64,000 nt of DNA. Origin: Moniliella sp. 'wahieum'. Lineage: Eukaryota > Basidiomycota > Moniliellomycetes > Moniliellales > Moniliellaceae. Every line of letters begins with the position of its first letter. Positions within the stretch are counted from its first letter, which is position 1. Location: NCBI GenBank assembly GCA_003971905.1, contig RSEE01000020.1, positions 434,001 through 498,000 on the forward strand, in the 5' to 3' direction. This document shows, one piece after another, positions 20,422-32,163 of this stretch. Both the position numbers and the translations under genes were made by a program. The notes beneath the pieces were generated by a model that did no database searches, was not told the origin of the DNA, and worked only from the letters and a program-made list of their open reading frames with translations.

Positions 20422-23400
20422 TCACGGTCTCCCTGTGCCTGTGCCTTGGAAAGGGAGGGCGAGTACGGCGTGCCTAGCGAGGAGTACGTAGGTGATCGTG
20501 CCCCGTCCCCCGGTGGGCGGGTAGCGCCCGCCTGGCCCTGGTTCCGAGGGTGTGTCCGAGGTCCATCCGATAGCGCGATAGGCGGCGACAGGGAGCGAGC
20601 TAGCGCCAGAGCCGCTGGTGCCGTAGTGGTAGTAGCAGTAGCAGTGGCCGAAGCGGACGGCGTCGAAGGTAAGGTGAGGCGGTAGAGCGGTAGAGGCGGT
20701 AGATGCGTCGCCGCTACCGCCGCCTAAAGAACGGAAAAAGTTACGCATACTTCCTCCGTGTGCCTCTTCTTATTGGCGGATGCCGAGACGGTCGCTTGCC
20801 CTGGCACGGCGAGCGTCGCCGCGCGCGGACTACGGACGTTCGAGCGCGCTCGGTTGGATAGCCCTAGCGGAGGCGACAGGATACCGCTCGGTACGGGGGT
20901 GGCGGTGCCTGAGGAAAGGGAAGCCCCGGTCCCTGTGCCGGTCCCTGTGCCGGCCCGTGCCGTACCGGTACCGCCAGCCATGGCAGCAGGTGAATCGGTC
21001 CAGTGGCCCAAGCCGCCAGGGCTGAGGGGTGTGCTGCTCGACCCCTTGGCCAGGGTCGGAGTCGAGGTATCGATGCGCAAGTCGGATTGGTCGGGAAGTG
21101 GTACTGAGCGAGCGGACGTGGCGGAAGGGGGCCAATAACCGGTGCTTGGGCCTTTTCTCCTTCTCGCCAGTGGGAACGACGGACGCGACCGAGGCCGAAG
21201 CCGAGGCGGAAGGTAAGGCAGGTGGTTGAGCTAACGGCGAAGCGGAAGGAGGAATACCTTGATCAAATGGGTCCAAGAAGGACGCTAGCAGCGGAGACGG
21301 GGGGGCATTTCTTTATCCCCCATTGGGCTCGGCGAGCTCCTCATTCCAGCTTTGGAATAGGAGGGGAAAGAAGGTTGGGACCGAACTTTCGGCTCGTCCA
21401 ACAGAGGCGCCGCATTCATGTAGGGGGAAGAGTGGGCGAGCTGACACTTTTGCCCGAACGTGGCTGCCGTCGCTCCGACTCACGACCGTACGTGGAGGCA
21501 GACACCCCGCGCGACGACGACCGTCGTTCTCGTTCGGACCCAGACCCCGATAGGGGAGAAGGCACGTCCCTGCCTTTCAACGCTCCGTTGGCCACACCCA
21601 GACCGGAAGGTGTCTCGTCCCCACGCGCCCTGCGCTCCCTCGATCCATCCTCCCTAGTCCTGGACCGGTGGCGTGCACGTGGGGCAACATCCTGAGTCGT
21701 GCGCCCCGCTTGCGTGAGGAAAGCGTCGGATCCCCATCAATCGAAGCCCGACGCTGAGCAGCTTGACGACCAGCATGGGTACCCCAACTCACTGGATTGG
21801 GCTCCAACTCAGCGTCCGAGTGCGGGTGTGCTTTGCCCCGCATAGAACCGGCAAGGATGCTCGTCTGGCTCGCCTTGTGTGCCAGATGCGGTGTGGGTTC
21901 TTCACCCCGCATCGGGAGACGCAGATTGCCGCTCCGCGGCGAGCGCGGTGAGCGCGGCGGGGGCGAGCCGGGCCGGCGCGACGGAAGGTGTGTGCTGTCA
22001 ACTGGTCCGCCCAAATAATCGAAGGACGTTGCCCACCCGACCGGCGGGGGCTAGGCTCGCCCCCATCTTGGGTTCTGCGTGACTTGGGCTGGGCCCAGTC
22101 CCCGTCCAGAAAGTTGCTGTGCTTGACGCACCACCGCTTCCTCCCACGACTGAAGTTCCCCTCGCTGCAACGCCACGCTTCCTCGTCTTCGTCAGCATCA
22201 AAATAGAGAGTACGGGTGGTGCGCATCGGGCTGCGCGTCCAGCCACCACGGTCCCTCGTGGGCCCAGAGGAGATCCCAGAAGTGTTCTGCGCCCCTTTCC
22301 GCATCGGGGCTGGGGGAATGGCATTCGTGCCAGAAAGGGGGATCGTTCTCGACGTGGGCGTAAGGTCTTCCTCGTGGTAAAGATCGCGCTGCCTGCCCTT
22401 TCCCTTTTCTCGTACCGGTTCCTCGTCCGGGGGAGAGGGAAAGTAGGTTCGGAGCTCCGCAGGAACGGTACCAGAAGCCAACAATTTCTTCACCTGTACC
22501 TCCGCCGACTCAAGTTCTGGCCTTTCGTACGTCTTGGAAAGAGCCGGTGCTCGAGAAACAGAGGTCGTTCGAGATCGCACATACTCGGTCCGATCTAAAT
22601 CCAAAGAAAAGCTCCGCTCCCCTTTGGGTGGGAAGCGGGCCAAGACGGCTCGGTCCCCGCTGCCCTGCCTTTCACGCCGGGGCAGAGAACGCTGTGATGC
22701 ATCTCGGTCCGCGCGGTAGGAGACCTGGCTCCGTGGGACATCGGTCGAGTGACGAGTTGGGCGCAGGGCCACCTGTGGCCGCAACAGCCGGCTTGTGGGT
22801 GCCTCAGGGACCGCGCCGGGGGCGGTTCTACCTGCTGCGACGGCGTGGGCATCTCAGGCGTAGTGTTGGTCTTGGGAGGCGAGGGAGGTCCTAGTCCCAA
22901 TGCCGATTCGTACGACGAGGAACGGGAAGAAGCAGCGATGCTATCCCGTCTCGCACTTGGAAAGGCCTTCTTGGGTGGGATTGCGATCGCAGTGGCCGCA
23001 AGCACATCCGCTGCCAACACACGATGCCGAGGAGGGACGTGGATTGTTTGTTGACACTGGACGTGACACTCGAGGGGGGCTCCGATACCTCCATCACGAC
23101 CGACGGACGGGAAGAAAGGACAAACCTACCGTTTGCATCAGATACTTCGTCCTTGGGCTCCTCCGATGAGGCCTCGTGACGGTAGGCATCCTCGTCGCTG
23201 TGAGCGTCCTCGTCATGGTAGGCGTCCTCGTCGTTGTGAACATCCTCGACAGGGTGAACATCATCAGTATCCGAAAGCCGATCTTCCCACTCGGCTTTCC
23301 AACGTGGTGCCAACGCATCTGAGAGAGGCGGAGGGGAGGGGGTTTCTCATCTGGCTCACTGCTCACCACGCTTTCGTCTTCGATGCCGATTCCAGAGCCG

Positions 23401-25093
23401 GAGCAGGGGCAGGGTGCAAGAAAGGAGAGCGGTCGGGCGATAAGGAAAAATCAAACACGCTGGCCATATCGGGGGCATCAGTCGCATCTTCCGATACCCC
23501 ATCCATCCTCTTCTACAGGTAGTGGGGACAAGACAGGATCGGCATCGGCGCGTTGCAAGAACCGAGCAAGAGGAAGATGTGCCTGTCCACCCCCATGATC
23601 AGCAAGAGCTGTGGACGGCAAGGCAAACGTATCGGACGGCAGACCAAGTGCCTCCGTGTTGCCCCGGTAGAAATGGACCGGCGAGCTTCGGCTTTCGCTT
23701 TGGCTTGTTTGGCCGCGGCCGCGCTGGCAAGCAATCTTGAAGAGCGACTGGTGGCACGCGGGCCGAACTGCAACTTTGGCTCGTGCAAAGGTGGAGAATT
23801 CGGGTCTGGGCGGGGAGGAGGGGAGACAGCGTCAGGCAAAGGGACGGGGGCACTTGCACCACGCGGCGGGATGGGAGGTGGACGTTGCTAGGAACTGCTG
23901 GCCCTTAAGATAGATGCGTAGAGAAGGCAGAAGGTGTAAGTATGAGAACTCGCGTGCTTGGACATCTGGAGGGAATGGAAGCGTACCTTGGGGGGAGGAG
24001 GGAAGGGGAGGGGAATGATGACGCGCCCGGCTGGGTACATCGATAGGTGGATTGTCATTGCCGGGGTCGGGATCACCAGCGATGACGGCAGCTTTTTTCT
24101 TTTTTTTGCGTAATTTGAGGGACTGGCTCCGTCGGTTTCGTCGGCGCTGGTGGGGCGTGGGACGGCAGTGGAGCGAACCGACTTGGATTTTTTCTTGACT
24201 TCTTCTTTTCACTTGGAGTCGAGGCCCCCTCATGGTCGTCGGAACCGGAAAGAGGGCGCTCCTTGTGTTGTTTTTTTCTTCTTTCTCGGCTTGGATCGAG
24301 TTGGGTTCCGTCGGCGACAATGGGCGCAGCAGGCGTGTCGGGCAGGGTAGGGTCCAATGGCTGACGGAAGTAGATGCAACGTGCTGGGGGGCGGGGTCCA
24401 TCAAAGCAGGTGGGGCAGGGTGGATTTGAAGACGGTAGATTGGAGCTGAGGACTCGATCTCCAGACGGGCGCCTCCGAGGGGGATGGGGGCGACAGAAGA
24501 CGGAGGCTGGCGGATGGGAGCGGAAGGGGACAGAGGGCGGGGCAGAGCCGGGGGGGATCGGGATCCGAGTCGTCAAAGTCAAATAGAACGCCTGACGGCG
24601 TTGCAGCGCCTGCGCCAATGGCGGCGCGATGGGTGCGCAGCTGGCCCTGCAGCGCAGACGGGTCGCGCGGGTCAGGCTGCAAGGCAGGCGAGGGCACCCG
24701 CGGGGGGGAAGGACTAGGGTTGCGGCGTGGCCTCGAGCGGGGGCGCAGGCGTGAATGCGGGGCGGGGTCGAGGTGTGGTCCATTTCAAAGCCGGTGGCGG
24801 GCGCGGGGCGGCGGCGGCGTGGGGTGTGGGTGCCCGAGGTGAGGAGGACGGTGGTGGGGACGCATACGGGACGGCGGGGGGGGGGCATAGGCCGAGAGCG
24901 GGGCTGAAGCCAGGAGGAGGGGGGCTCGCGCGAGGGGGGCGACGGTGGTCGAGGTGGGGGCGGGGGTGGAGTGGGGGACGCGGGAGGGGAGGATGGGGGT
25001 CGGGCGGGTCGGGGGGGGGGGAAAGGGAATGCCGCGGCGGGAGGTGGAGGCGGCGGGGCCGCTGCGGGTGCGGGTGCGCGAGGGAATGGACAT
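20422..25093 (-). CDS. Long intrinsically disordered hypothetical protein, frameshifted
   Basis: Family not recognised. Coding character comes from low-complexity but protein-like segments that continue frame to frame on the minus strand: MSIPSRTRTRSGPAAS (ATG 25093), then a Pro-rich region; ATPSGVLFDFDDSDPDPP (about 24560-24610); GSDDHEGASTPSEKKKSRK (24180-24240); an acidic repeat HNDEDAYHDEDAHSDEDAY (23180-23250); LSKTYERPELESAEVQVKKL (22470-22540) followed by ASGTVPAELRTYFPSPPDEE; TRTLYFDADEDEEAW (22150-22200); RRASIDGDPTL (21710-21750); and EKEKRPKHRLLAPFRHVRSL (21110-21170). The last part (20422-20748, MRNFFRSLGGGSGD) may be a final exon or a separate small gene. A GTATGC just there could be a splice donor. 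No enzyme domain or membrane span is visible. Boundaries are uncertain by hundreds of bases. Confidence 0.5.
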
Positions 25094-28071
25094 GGCGGCG
25101 GTGGCGATGGCAGCAGGGCGGAGGGTGGGGCAGGTGGTGGGCCAAACGAAGCAACGGCTGGGCCAGCCGAGGCGCTCCACCGAGCAGATCAGCGGTGGGG
25201 CATGGGCGGATGCATGATGATGCGATGGGCGATGGCGATCACGGGTGCGTCGCAGCGGATGGATGATGGCGGGGATGCAGGGGGGATGCCCGCGTGACGC
25301 GCGGTGGCGTGGCGGCGGCTGTGCCTGTTTAAGCTTGCGTAAAATTCCGTGTTTGCGACGTGTACATCGCACAGCCCTAAGGCTTAGGCCTACTGCATTC
25401 CTGCCACCCATCCGAAGCGGTGCGCCCAAGGGGCTTGCGTTCGCCGTACCATCCATCCTCTGCGCCATCAATTCTACAGGAAGACATGCATCCTCCCACA
25501 AGCCACCAGCTTCACCCGAAGCAGTCGATTCATTCGATTCATGGCAGCCTAGATCGATTTATGCGATCAATGGCAACCTAATACCTGGCAACCCAAATGG
25601 CCGGGGCGATGCATGATGCGTGCACCCCTGCTGGAGCAGCCTCGATGCGGGATGCGGGGCGAAGAGGGACACAGCCCCGGCGCCCACGGGACAAGACTGT
25701 TCGGTGCTGCATGCCGCTTGCCGATCAAGCTGCAGGCTGCACGCAGCCCTGGCCAGCGACGCCCAGGCATGGCGCTGTGTTGGCTGTGCCTCGCCTGCCC
25801 CCGCTTTGCCGGCCTGGCCCGCTGGCGACGGAGGCAGAGGCAGTGCCAGGGTGCGGGGCACATCGCCCTGAAAATGAAGAAAAGCTGAACGTCCTGAACG
25901 ATGCGGGTGGGTGCATACGTAAGGGATAGGATGAGCATGCACGGCACAACCCGCTCGCCCCAGCAGCCACAGCCGCCACAGCCGCCATCGCCTGCCCAGC
26001 CCATCCACCCCCCGCTTTCATTTCCATACCGCCACCGCCCGTTGCTCGGCGCCAGTGGCTCTCCTCTCCTCTCTCCGGGTAGCCAGGCTGGCTGGCTGAG
26101 GTACAGGCCTGAGGCCAGCAGCGACGATTTTGACACTGCCAGACGATCCGATGAAGCCCAAGGAGAGCGCCGTAGAGCTCCGACAGAGACACACGTAGTA
26201 AGATCCTGGCGCAGAAGAAGAAGAGGTGGCATGGTCTTGGCCCTTTCCCACAAGGTTTGTCGCGTCCGAAAGCATGTGAATGTGAACAACCCTTCATCGA
26301 CATCGTAGTAGCCGTCTTGCCAGTTACGCCCACCTGACCGAGACGCGCATACATGCGCCCATCCGAGTTGCACTGCCTGATTGCTGCAAACACGTACAGC
26401 CCAAGAGTACTTCTCGCAGATATCTTCTTGGTTGGTACTCGTGGTAACCTCGGCTGAGCCGCAGCCGTGCGTCATTCGTATACCCCCTATTGAGCGGATG
26501 CAGGAGTTTGCCATATCACCATCCCCGTCTCGGGTCGTATAATGGTGTGGTGGCAATGTGGTGTTGTGATACTGCGCGTGTACGGTCGGGAGCCGGTGTG
26601 TGATCCGTACGGCGGCTTCGTCTACTGGGTCGTTCCTCGGACGTAGGAGTGCAGCAGGACGAACCATGCGACCACGATTTGGCGTCGGGTTGTGTGGAGA
26701 GGATCTTTTTATGTCTACCAACATTTTGGGCGACAGGGACCGTATCACGATACTCCTGTGCTCATTATGGTTTGAAAGCGGGCTTAGCGCTACTGACCAA
26801 AAGGGCAACTCTTTCTCGCTACGGATGGAATTGTGCTGGGCAAGGCCATGACGTCATCGGGGTTGCTCAACGGGACTGGAGTAAAGGGGGGTTCCCGCTC
26901 TCGTGTAACCCAAACATGTGACACGCGACAAACGCTGACGCTGACTCGACTTTGCCTCTTCGTTTTGCTTCCTCGGCAGACATTGTGCAGCACTCGCTCC
27001 GCTATGGCTTAGTAGTCTTGCTCCGTCTGATCTGTTCGCCCTCTTGTTCGTGGTGGTCACCTTTCTCTTGCACGCACGATTGCGTCCGTGCTCTTGGCCC
27101 CGATTGCAGCGCAAGGGGAAATGGCCTGAAACACGCCTGTGTGGGTAAAGGGTGTGCGAGGGGATTGTCCCTCGGGAAGATGAGACTTGGTCGGAGTCCT
27201 GTGGTCTTCGAGGGCGATGCAATCGCACTGGTGTAGTGGTGGTCTACGCCAGCCAGCAACGCCTACAGGGAACATCAAGCAGCTAGTCGCCACCGGGGGC
27301 TAGGCGGGAAACAAGGCAAACAGAAGCAAGAAAACGTCGGAACTCCTGCGCCTGAGGAGGGACTAAGGGACGTTGGCCAAAGCACGCGAGCCACGCGTGG
27401 TGGCTCAACACGGGCCTCCCCAGCATGACGCTGCCTCGCTGGGGGGCTGGGGGGGGACGAGGGACTCGGTCGTGAAGCTGAAGGGCCTTGTCCGGTCGGG
27501 GGACCGCTTGCATCGCGGCTCCAGTGGAACCTGTGTGGATTGGCCGGGGGGACGATGGTGGTCATGCATCATGCCAGTGCTGCAGCTGTGACAGAAGCAC
27601 GCCCTGCCCTGTCGACGAACCTGCCCGCCCATCTCGGATGGACGCTAGCAGCGTCGCGTAGCCGAAGCGATGCCAGCTGAGATCGGAGCGGGAGTGCCGG
27701 CCTGAGGCCTGATCGAGGCCTGATCTGAGCGAATGACTCGCACCGAATACCGACTATTGCCTACGCTCGTCCACGTCGGCCACGTCCACCGCCCGCAGGA
27801 CGGTTGGTTTCAAAATATCCACTCTTCCACCGCCTATTCGCGGGGAAGGACAGTCTTAGCGCCGCCCAACGCGTCCCGCCGCCCACACTGCCCCTATGCC
27901 AGCCTCATTTTGGCGTTGATAAGCGTGGTCGAGTCGATTAGTTTTGTTGGCCATGTCCAGGAAATTGGACACTTCGCCCCCCCTCCCCCCCTTTTCTTTT
28001 CTTTTTTCTTTTCTTTTGTCCCACCACCTCCCCACCCACCCGCGCGTCCTCCGACAGCTCCTTGGCGCCCC
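25094..28071. other. About 3 kb without a supportable gene
   Basis: The 5' side should contain the promoter of the long disordered gene and the 3' side the leader of the serine dehydratase. A 413-codon minus-strand frame (25567-26808) is the longest in the gap, but it shows no motif and has a Cys/Trp/Arg-rich, non-globular composition. I do not call it. Sequence around 26340-27240 has lower GC than the flanks. Confidence 0.5.
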
Positions 28072-30727
28072 ATGATGCTGCTTCGGTCTGCACTCGTGCG
28101 CGTTCTCGCCTTGCTCGCACCCGCCCTCGTCGTTCTCCGCCCACCGCCTCTCCGCCCATGGCGGTGCGTGCACTCCACTCCACTCTCCGCCGGGCCACCG
28201 GGTCCGACAAAGGTACCGAGTCCTTCACCGATGCCCACTTTGGTGGTGCCGACGCTTCCGATTCGGCGATGCAGCGGCCGCAGCCAAGTCGGCCACGACG
28301 CTGTCATTTCGGTGTTTGATTTGTTCAGCATTGGAATTGGTACGTCTTGATCTCGTAGTGCTTGCCAGCGTGGGGGGAGGAAAACGGGTTGAATGGGAAC
28401 CCCTCCCCCTCCCCCTCCCGACAAAAAAAAATCTAACTCGTGCCATGCACCCCGTTCGTTGCAGGTCCCTCTTCGTCCCATACGCTCGGACCTTGCCGTG
28501 CAGCCAGTATCTTTTGTCAGGACATCAAGGAAGCCGGGTTGCTGGACAAGGTCGCCCGTCTCAAGGTCGCTCTCTATGGTAGTTTGGCCGCGACAGGCGA
28601 GGGCCATCATACGCCGCAAGCGATATGATTGGGCTCGAAGGCGTCGACCCGAAACGGTCGATACAGCTTCGATTCCCGATCGGGTAGCTAAGATCAAAGC
28701 CGAGGGCAAGGTGGGTCTGATTCGCGAGAGCGATCCTACCAAGGTAGGCAAAGTAGTTACGTTCAAGTACGATACGGATATGACGTGGCACTGGGACCGG
28801 CAGTTGCCGCTGCACCCCAATGGCCTGCGCTTCTCTGTGTATGACGACCAAGGCGATTTGATCGCGACCAACGATTATTATTCGATCGGAGGCGGGTTTG
28901 TCGTCAATGGTTCCTTGGCCACCGCCACCTCGCCCAATGGACTGCACCAGGCCGAACCCACCTCAGTGTCCGGTGCAGATACCGGGATCGAGCCTCCGCT
29001 ACCACCGCAACCGGACGGAACGGGCGCCGCACCGGCAGGCCAGGGCCAAGACAATCCTCGCCGTCGCCCGCGCGGGGGCGAATTCGACCTCGGCGCCCGT
29101 CACGCCCGATGCGCCGCACCCCGAAGATTTGGCAGAGAATGCGTTTTACAACAAATTCGTCGCTCGGACGCGGCGGATGGACGCCGACAAGGCCAGCCTT
29201 CGGATAGTACGGCAGGACTGTTGGAAGGAGAGGGAGAGGGAGGCAAAAGTCAAGCGGGCTCGGCTATCGCTCCCAACGTCCCCTTCCCCTTCCATAACGC
29301 TGCCTCCTTACTCAAGATTGCCCAGGAACACAACTTGACCATCGCTCAGGTCGTGTACCAAAACGAGCGCACGTGGTACTCCCACGAGGAGATCCAGCAA
29401 AAGGTAGGTCCCCTCTGCCCCTCCCTCCCTCTCGCCCTCCCTCTCTCCCTCCCGTGTCTCTGAACGAATGGTGGACTAACTCCCCCTTGCCTGTCCGCAG
29501 CTCTTCCGCATTTGGACCGTGATGGACCAGTGCATCCGGGAAGGATGTTACTCCAAGGAGAAAATCTTACCTGGCGGGTTGCGACTGAAACGTCGTGCGC
29601 CGGGGCTGTACCGGCGGTTACTGCGGGGGTCTATCCGACGCTCGATCCGCCCGGTCCGAGCGGGAGCGGACCGAGTGGGCCCGCGCTCGGTGCTGACGTA
29701 CCACCTGCATCGGACGAGGAACCACAGGACCCATTCACCTTGCCCACCCACTCTCGTAGTCCGCAACCCTTTTCGCACCCGGCCACGCGACCGGTTCGGA
29801 TCCAAGGGAGCTTTGAGCACCCCATCATGCCCGTTCCGCTCAAACGGGTCACGTTCCAAGAAATGGACTTTCTCAGCGCGTATGCCATTGCGGTCAATGA
29901 GGTCAACGCGGCTGGTGGAAGGGTAGTAACCAGCCCTACCAATGGCGCATCAGGCGTCATACCAAGCGTACTCAAGTTCCACCTCTCCTTCTCCACTGAC
30001 GACCCTTGGCGCGACGTACAAACGTTCCTCCTCACCGCCGCCGCCGTAGGCATGATTGTCCGGCGCGGCGCGACCATCTCCGCGGCCGAAGGCGGATGCC
30101 AAGCCGAAGTAGGCGTGGCAAGTGCCATGGCTGCCGCGGGGTACGCCGCCGTGTTGGGCGGCAGCCCGCGCGTGGTGGCCCAAGCGGCGGAAATTGGCTT
30201 GGAACATAGTTTAGGTACGCTCCGCTTCCAGTCTCTTATGTCCCCCGCTACCCTATGCGCTGGCGCCTACCGTGCGCGTAGCCCGTAACGCGTAACCCAT
30301 GACCCGCGAGAGAAACGAGATGCTGACCCCACAATGTGACCCGTTTGGCGTACAGGACTTACGTGCGACCCTGTGATGGGTTAGTGCAAGCTGTACGTCC
30401 CTTCCCCCCTTGCCTCACCTCGTCTCCCCTTGCCTCCCTTTCCCTTCCCCCTTTACGCATACCATACAGACAGGACGTTGTACTGACCCTACGCGTACGT
30501 GCGCCCCTTTCCAGCCGTGCATTGAGCGCGTCTCGATGGGCGCCGTCAAAGCTGTGAATGCGGCGCAGCTGGCACTGGCAAGCGATGGTGACCATGCAGT
30601 CAGCTTGGACGACGTGATTGAGGCCATGCGCCAAACCGCTCGCGACATGCACGTCCGTTACCGCGAGACCAGCTTGGGCGGCTTGGCACGCGTCGTACGT
30701 GTGCCAGTCACCGTGCCAGAATGTTAA
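28072..30727 (+). CDS. Iron-sulfur-type L-serine dehydratase (L-serine ammonia-lyase), single-chain
   Basis: Converts L-serine to pyruvate and ammonia with a [4Fe-4S] cluster instead of PLP. The N-terminal beta domain is [14 protein letters not shown] joined across intron 28340-28464 to [16 protein letters not shown], the family signature, then [20 protein letters not shown] and [10 protein letters not shown] with [20 protein letters not shown]-like sequence in the next frame. The alpha domain has [20 protein letters not shown] (29290-29355), intron 29404-29500, [14 protein letters not shown], then [20 protein letters not shown] and [19 protein letters not shown] (29862-29975). Candidate cluster cysteines lie in [18 protein letters not shown] (about 30085-30140), [10 protein letters not shown] (across intron 30215-30355) and [18 protein letters not shown] (after intron 30393-30514). 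The stop is 30725-30727. The start at 28072 gives a leader with Leu/Arg and HSTPLS, plausible as mitochondrial presequence. Several indels. The family is chiefly bacterial; eukaryotic members are less common. Confidence 0.9.
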
Positions 30728-30827
30728 GTGTTAAGTGTGAGTGCTAAGGCGCTATTAGGCGCTACGGGCGCTACTAAGCGTTTTGTTTGCACGTGTCTTT
30801 CCCTGGGTCCCCTTTCCGTCCCCCTCA

Positions 30828-30845
30828 CCCCCCCCCCCCCCCCCC
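30828..30845 (+). repeat. 18-base poly-C tract
   Basis: An uninterrupted run of 18 C in pyrimidine-rich DNA just downstream of the serine dehydratase stop. Confidence 0.85.
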
Positions 30846-31346
30846 TCACTTATGCAGCCTTTTTTGTTCCGTTTTGTTCTTTCTCCTCCATTGGCACGTT
30901 GCGCTCAGGAATCGATCCGTAGGCGTGTGTGCCCATCGCATCAGATCACATCGCATCGTAGGCGCAGCTTTCAATTGGTTCTCTCGTACTCTGCTCGCCT
31001 GGTTTCGGGCTTCCCGTAGCCTTTAGTTGCCTCTCCCAGGAAGCGAGGTGGTAGGCGCCACGTAGTTGAGGACAGCAGTGATGGAAGCACTCCTCGTATT
31101 CTGGACTCAACGTTCAACCTCAGTACTCGGTCTGAGTCTGTACTCGACGTGTTGACTGTACTACGCGGTTGGAACGAGCGTTTGATCGACCGTGGAGCAC
31201 CGCGGGCTCTGACCAGATTACATGGACCTGGCTTTCAAATTTCACAGGTCTGCGGTCCTCAGAGATCGATTTGATGGAGCGGCCACAAAATATGCGACAC
31301 TCCCATGCCCGACGGACCTTAGATTCAACACAGTCTCCACAGACCT

Positions 31347-31385
31347 CAAGCTTGACTTGAAGCTTCAAGCTTCAAGCTTCAAGCT
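31347..31385. repeat. AAGCTTC tandem repeat
   Basis: AAGCTTC units in direct tandem, with CTTGACTTG at the left edge. Because AAGCTT is itself palindromic, the array can form short hairpins. Confidence 0.8.
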
Positions 31386-32163
31386 GATCGATCGACCAAG
31401 CTCTGGCGAGGCATGTGATGTGATGGGGTGACCGGTGATGTAAACATGTCAACCGGCTAACGCAGGCTAACACGCTACCCTCGCTGGCTGGGTGACTGAC
31501 TGGACGTTTGTTTATTTCCCCCTCTGTTGTCAGATTGGTGGTCAATATTGGTACCCGTGGTGCGCCACCACGAGGGCGGGGTGGATGTGGCCGACGGCAC
31601 TGGCCGGGCTGGATGACGTGGACTTTTAACCTGTCGCGAGCATCATGCATCACGAGGCGCTGGGAAGCGGGACTAGCGCGCAGCGCGCAGCGGCCCAGCA
31701 CAGCGCCTGTGTGCCACTGGAGGGCAGTGCGCTGGCCCGGGCGCGTGAAAACAGCGGAGGCGGACTTGGCGGGCGGCAGTGCTAGTGGCCAGGGACACGC
31801 CGCTTGCAACGTTCAAAGCCACGTAGCGCGTCGTCTTACACAGGGCGGCCGATTGCAGTGCAGCGGCCGGGACGGCGCCAGTGTCTGCGCCCCGGGGGTG
31901 GGCACAGGGCGCAGGGCTCTGCAGCGCCTCCGTGCATGGCACACTCGCCCAGTGCCTGTCGCTTTCAGCTTTCAGCCTGCAGCTGCAGCCCCCCTGCAGC
32001 TTGCAGCTTGTGCGGGGTACATGTAACGGCCGCATGCATGTGACGCATCCCAGCGCGCCTATTCCCGCTGCAGCTTCCATCAGCACACCACAGCTACACG
32101 GTACTCCGTCCTCCTTCCTCTCCCGTCCCCCCTTCCCATTCACCCCCCCCCCCCACCACCAGC

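Larger units (their letters stand above)
30728..32163. other. Intergenic region with simple repeats
   Basis: About 1.4 kb between two plus-strand genes. Includes an 18-base C run (30828-30845), an ordered AAGCTTC repeat (31347-31385), and scattered TACTCGG/TTCAACG words near 31105-31150. GC-rich sequence with several open frames precedes the bHLH gene, but I cannot support an extra gene. Confidence 0.5.

Noticed and set aside
25567-26808. 413-codon open frame on the minus strand
   Set aside because: No motif, no protein-like periodicity, Cys/Trp/Arg-rich composition, and GC-rich DNA here keeps long frames open by chance.
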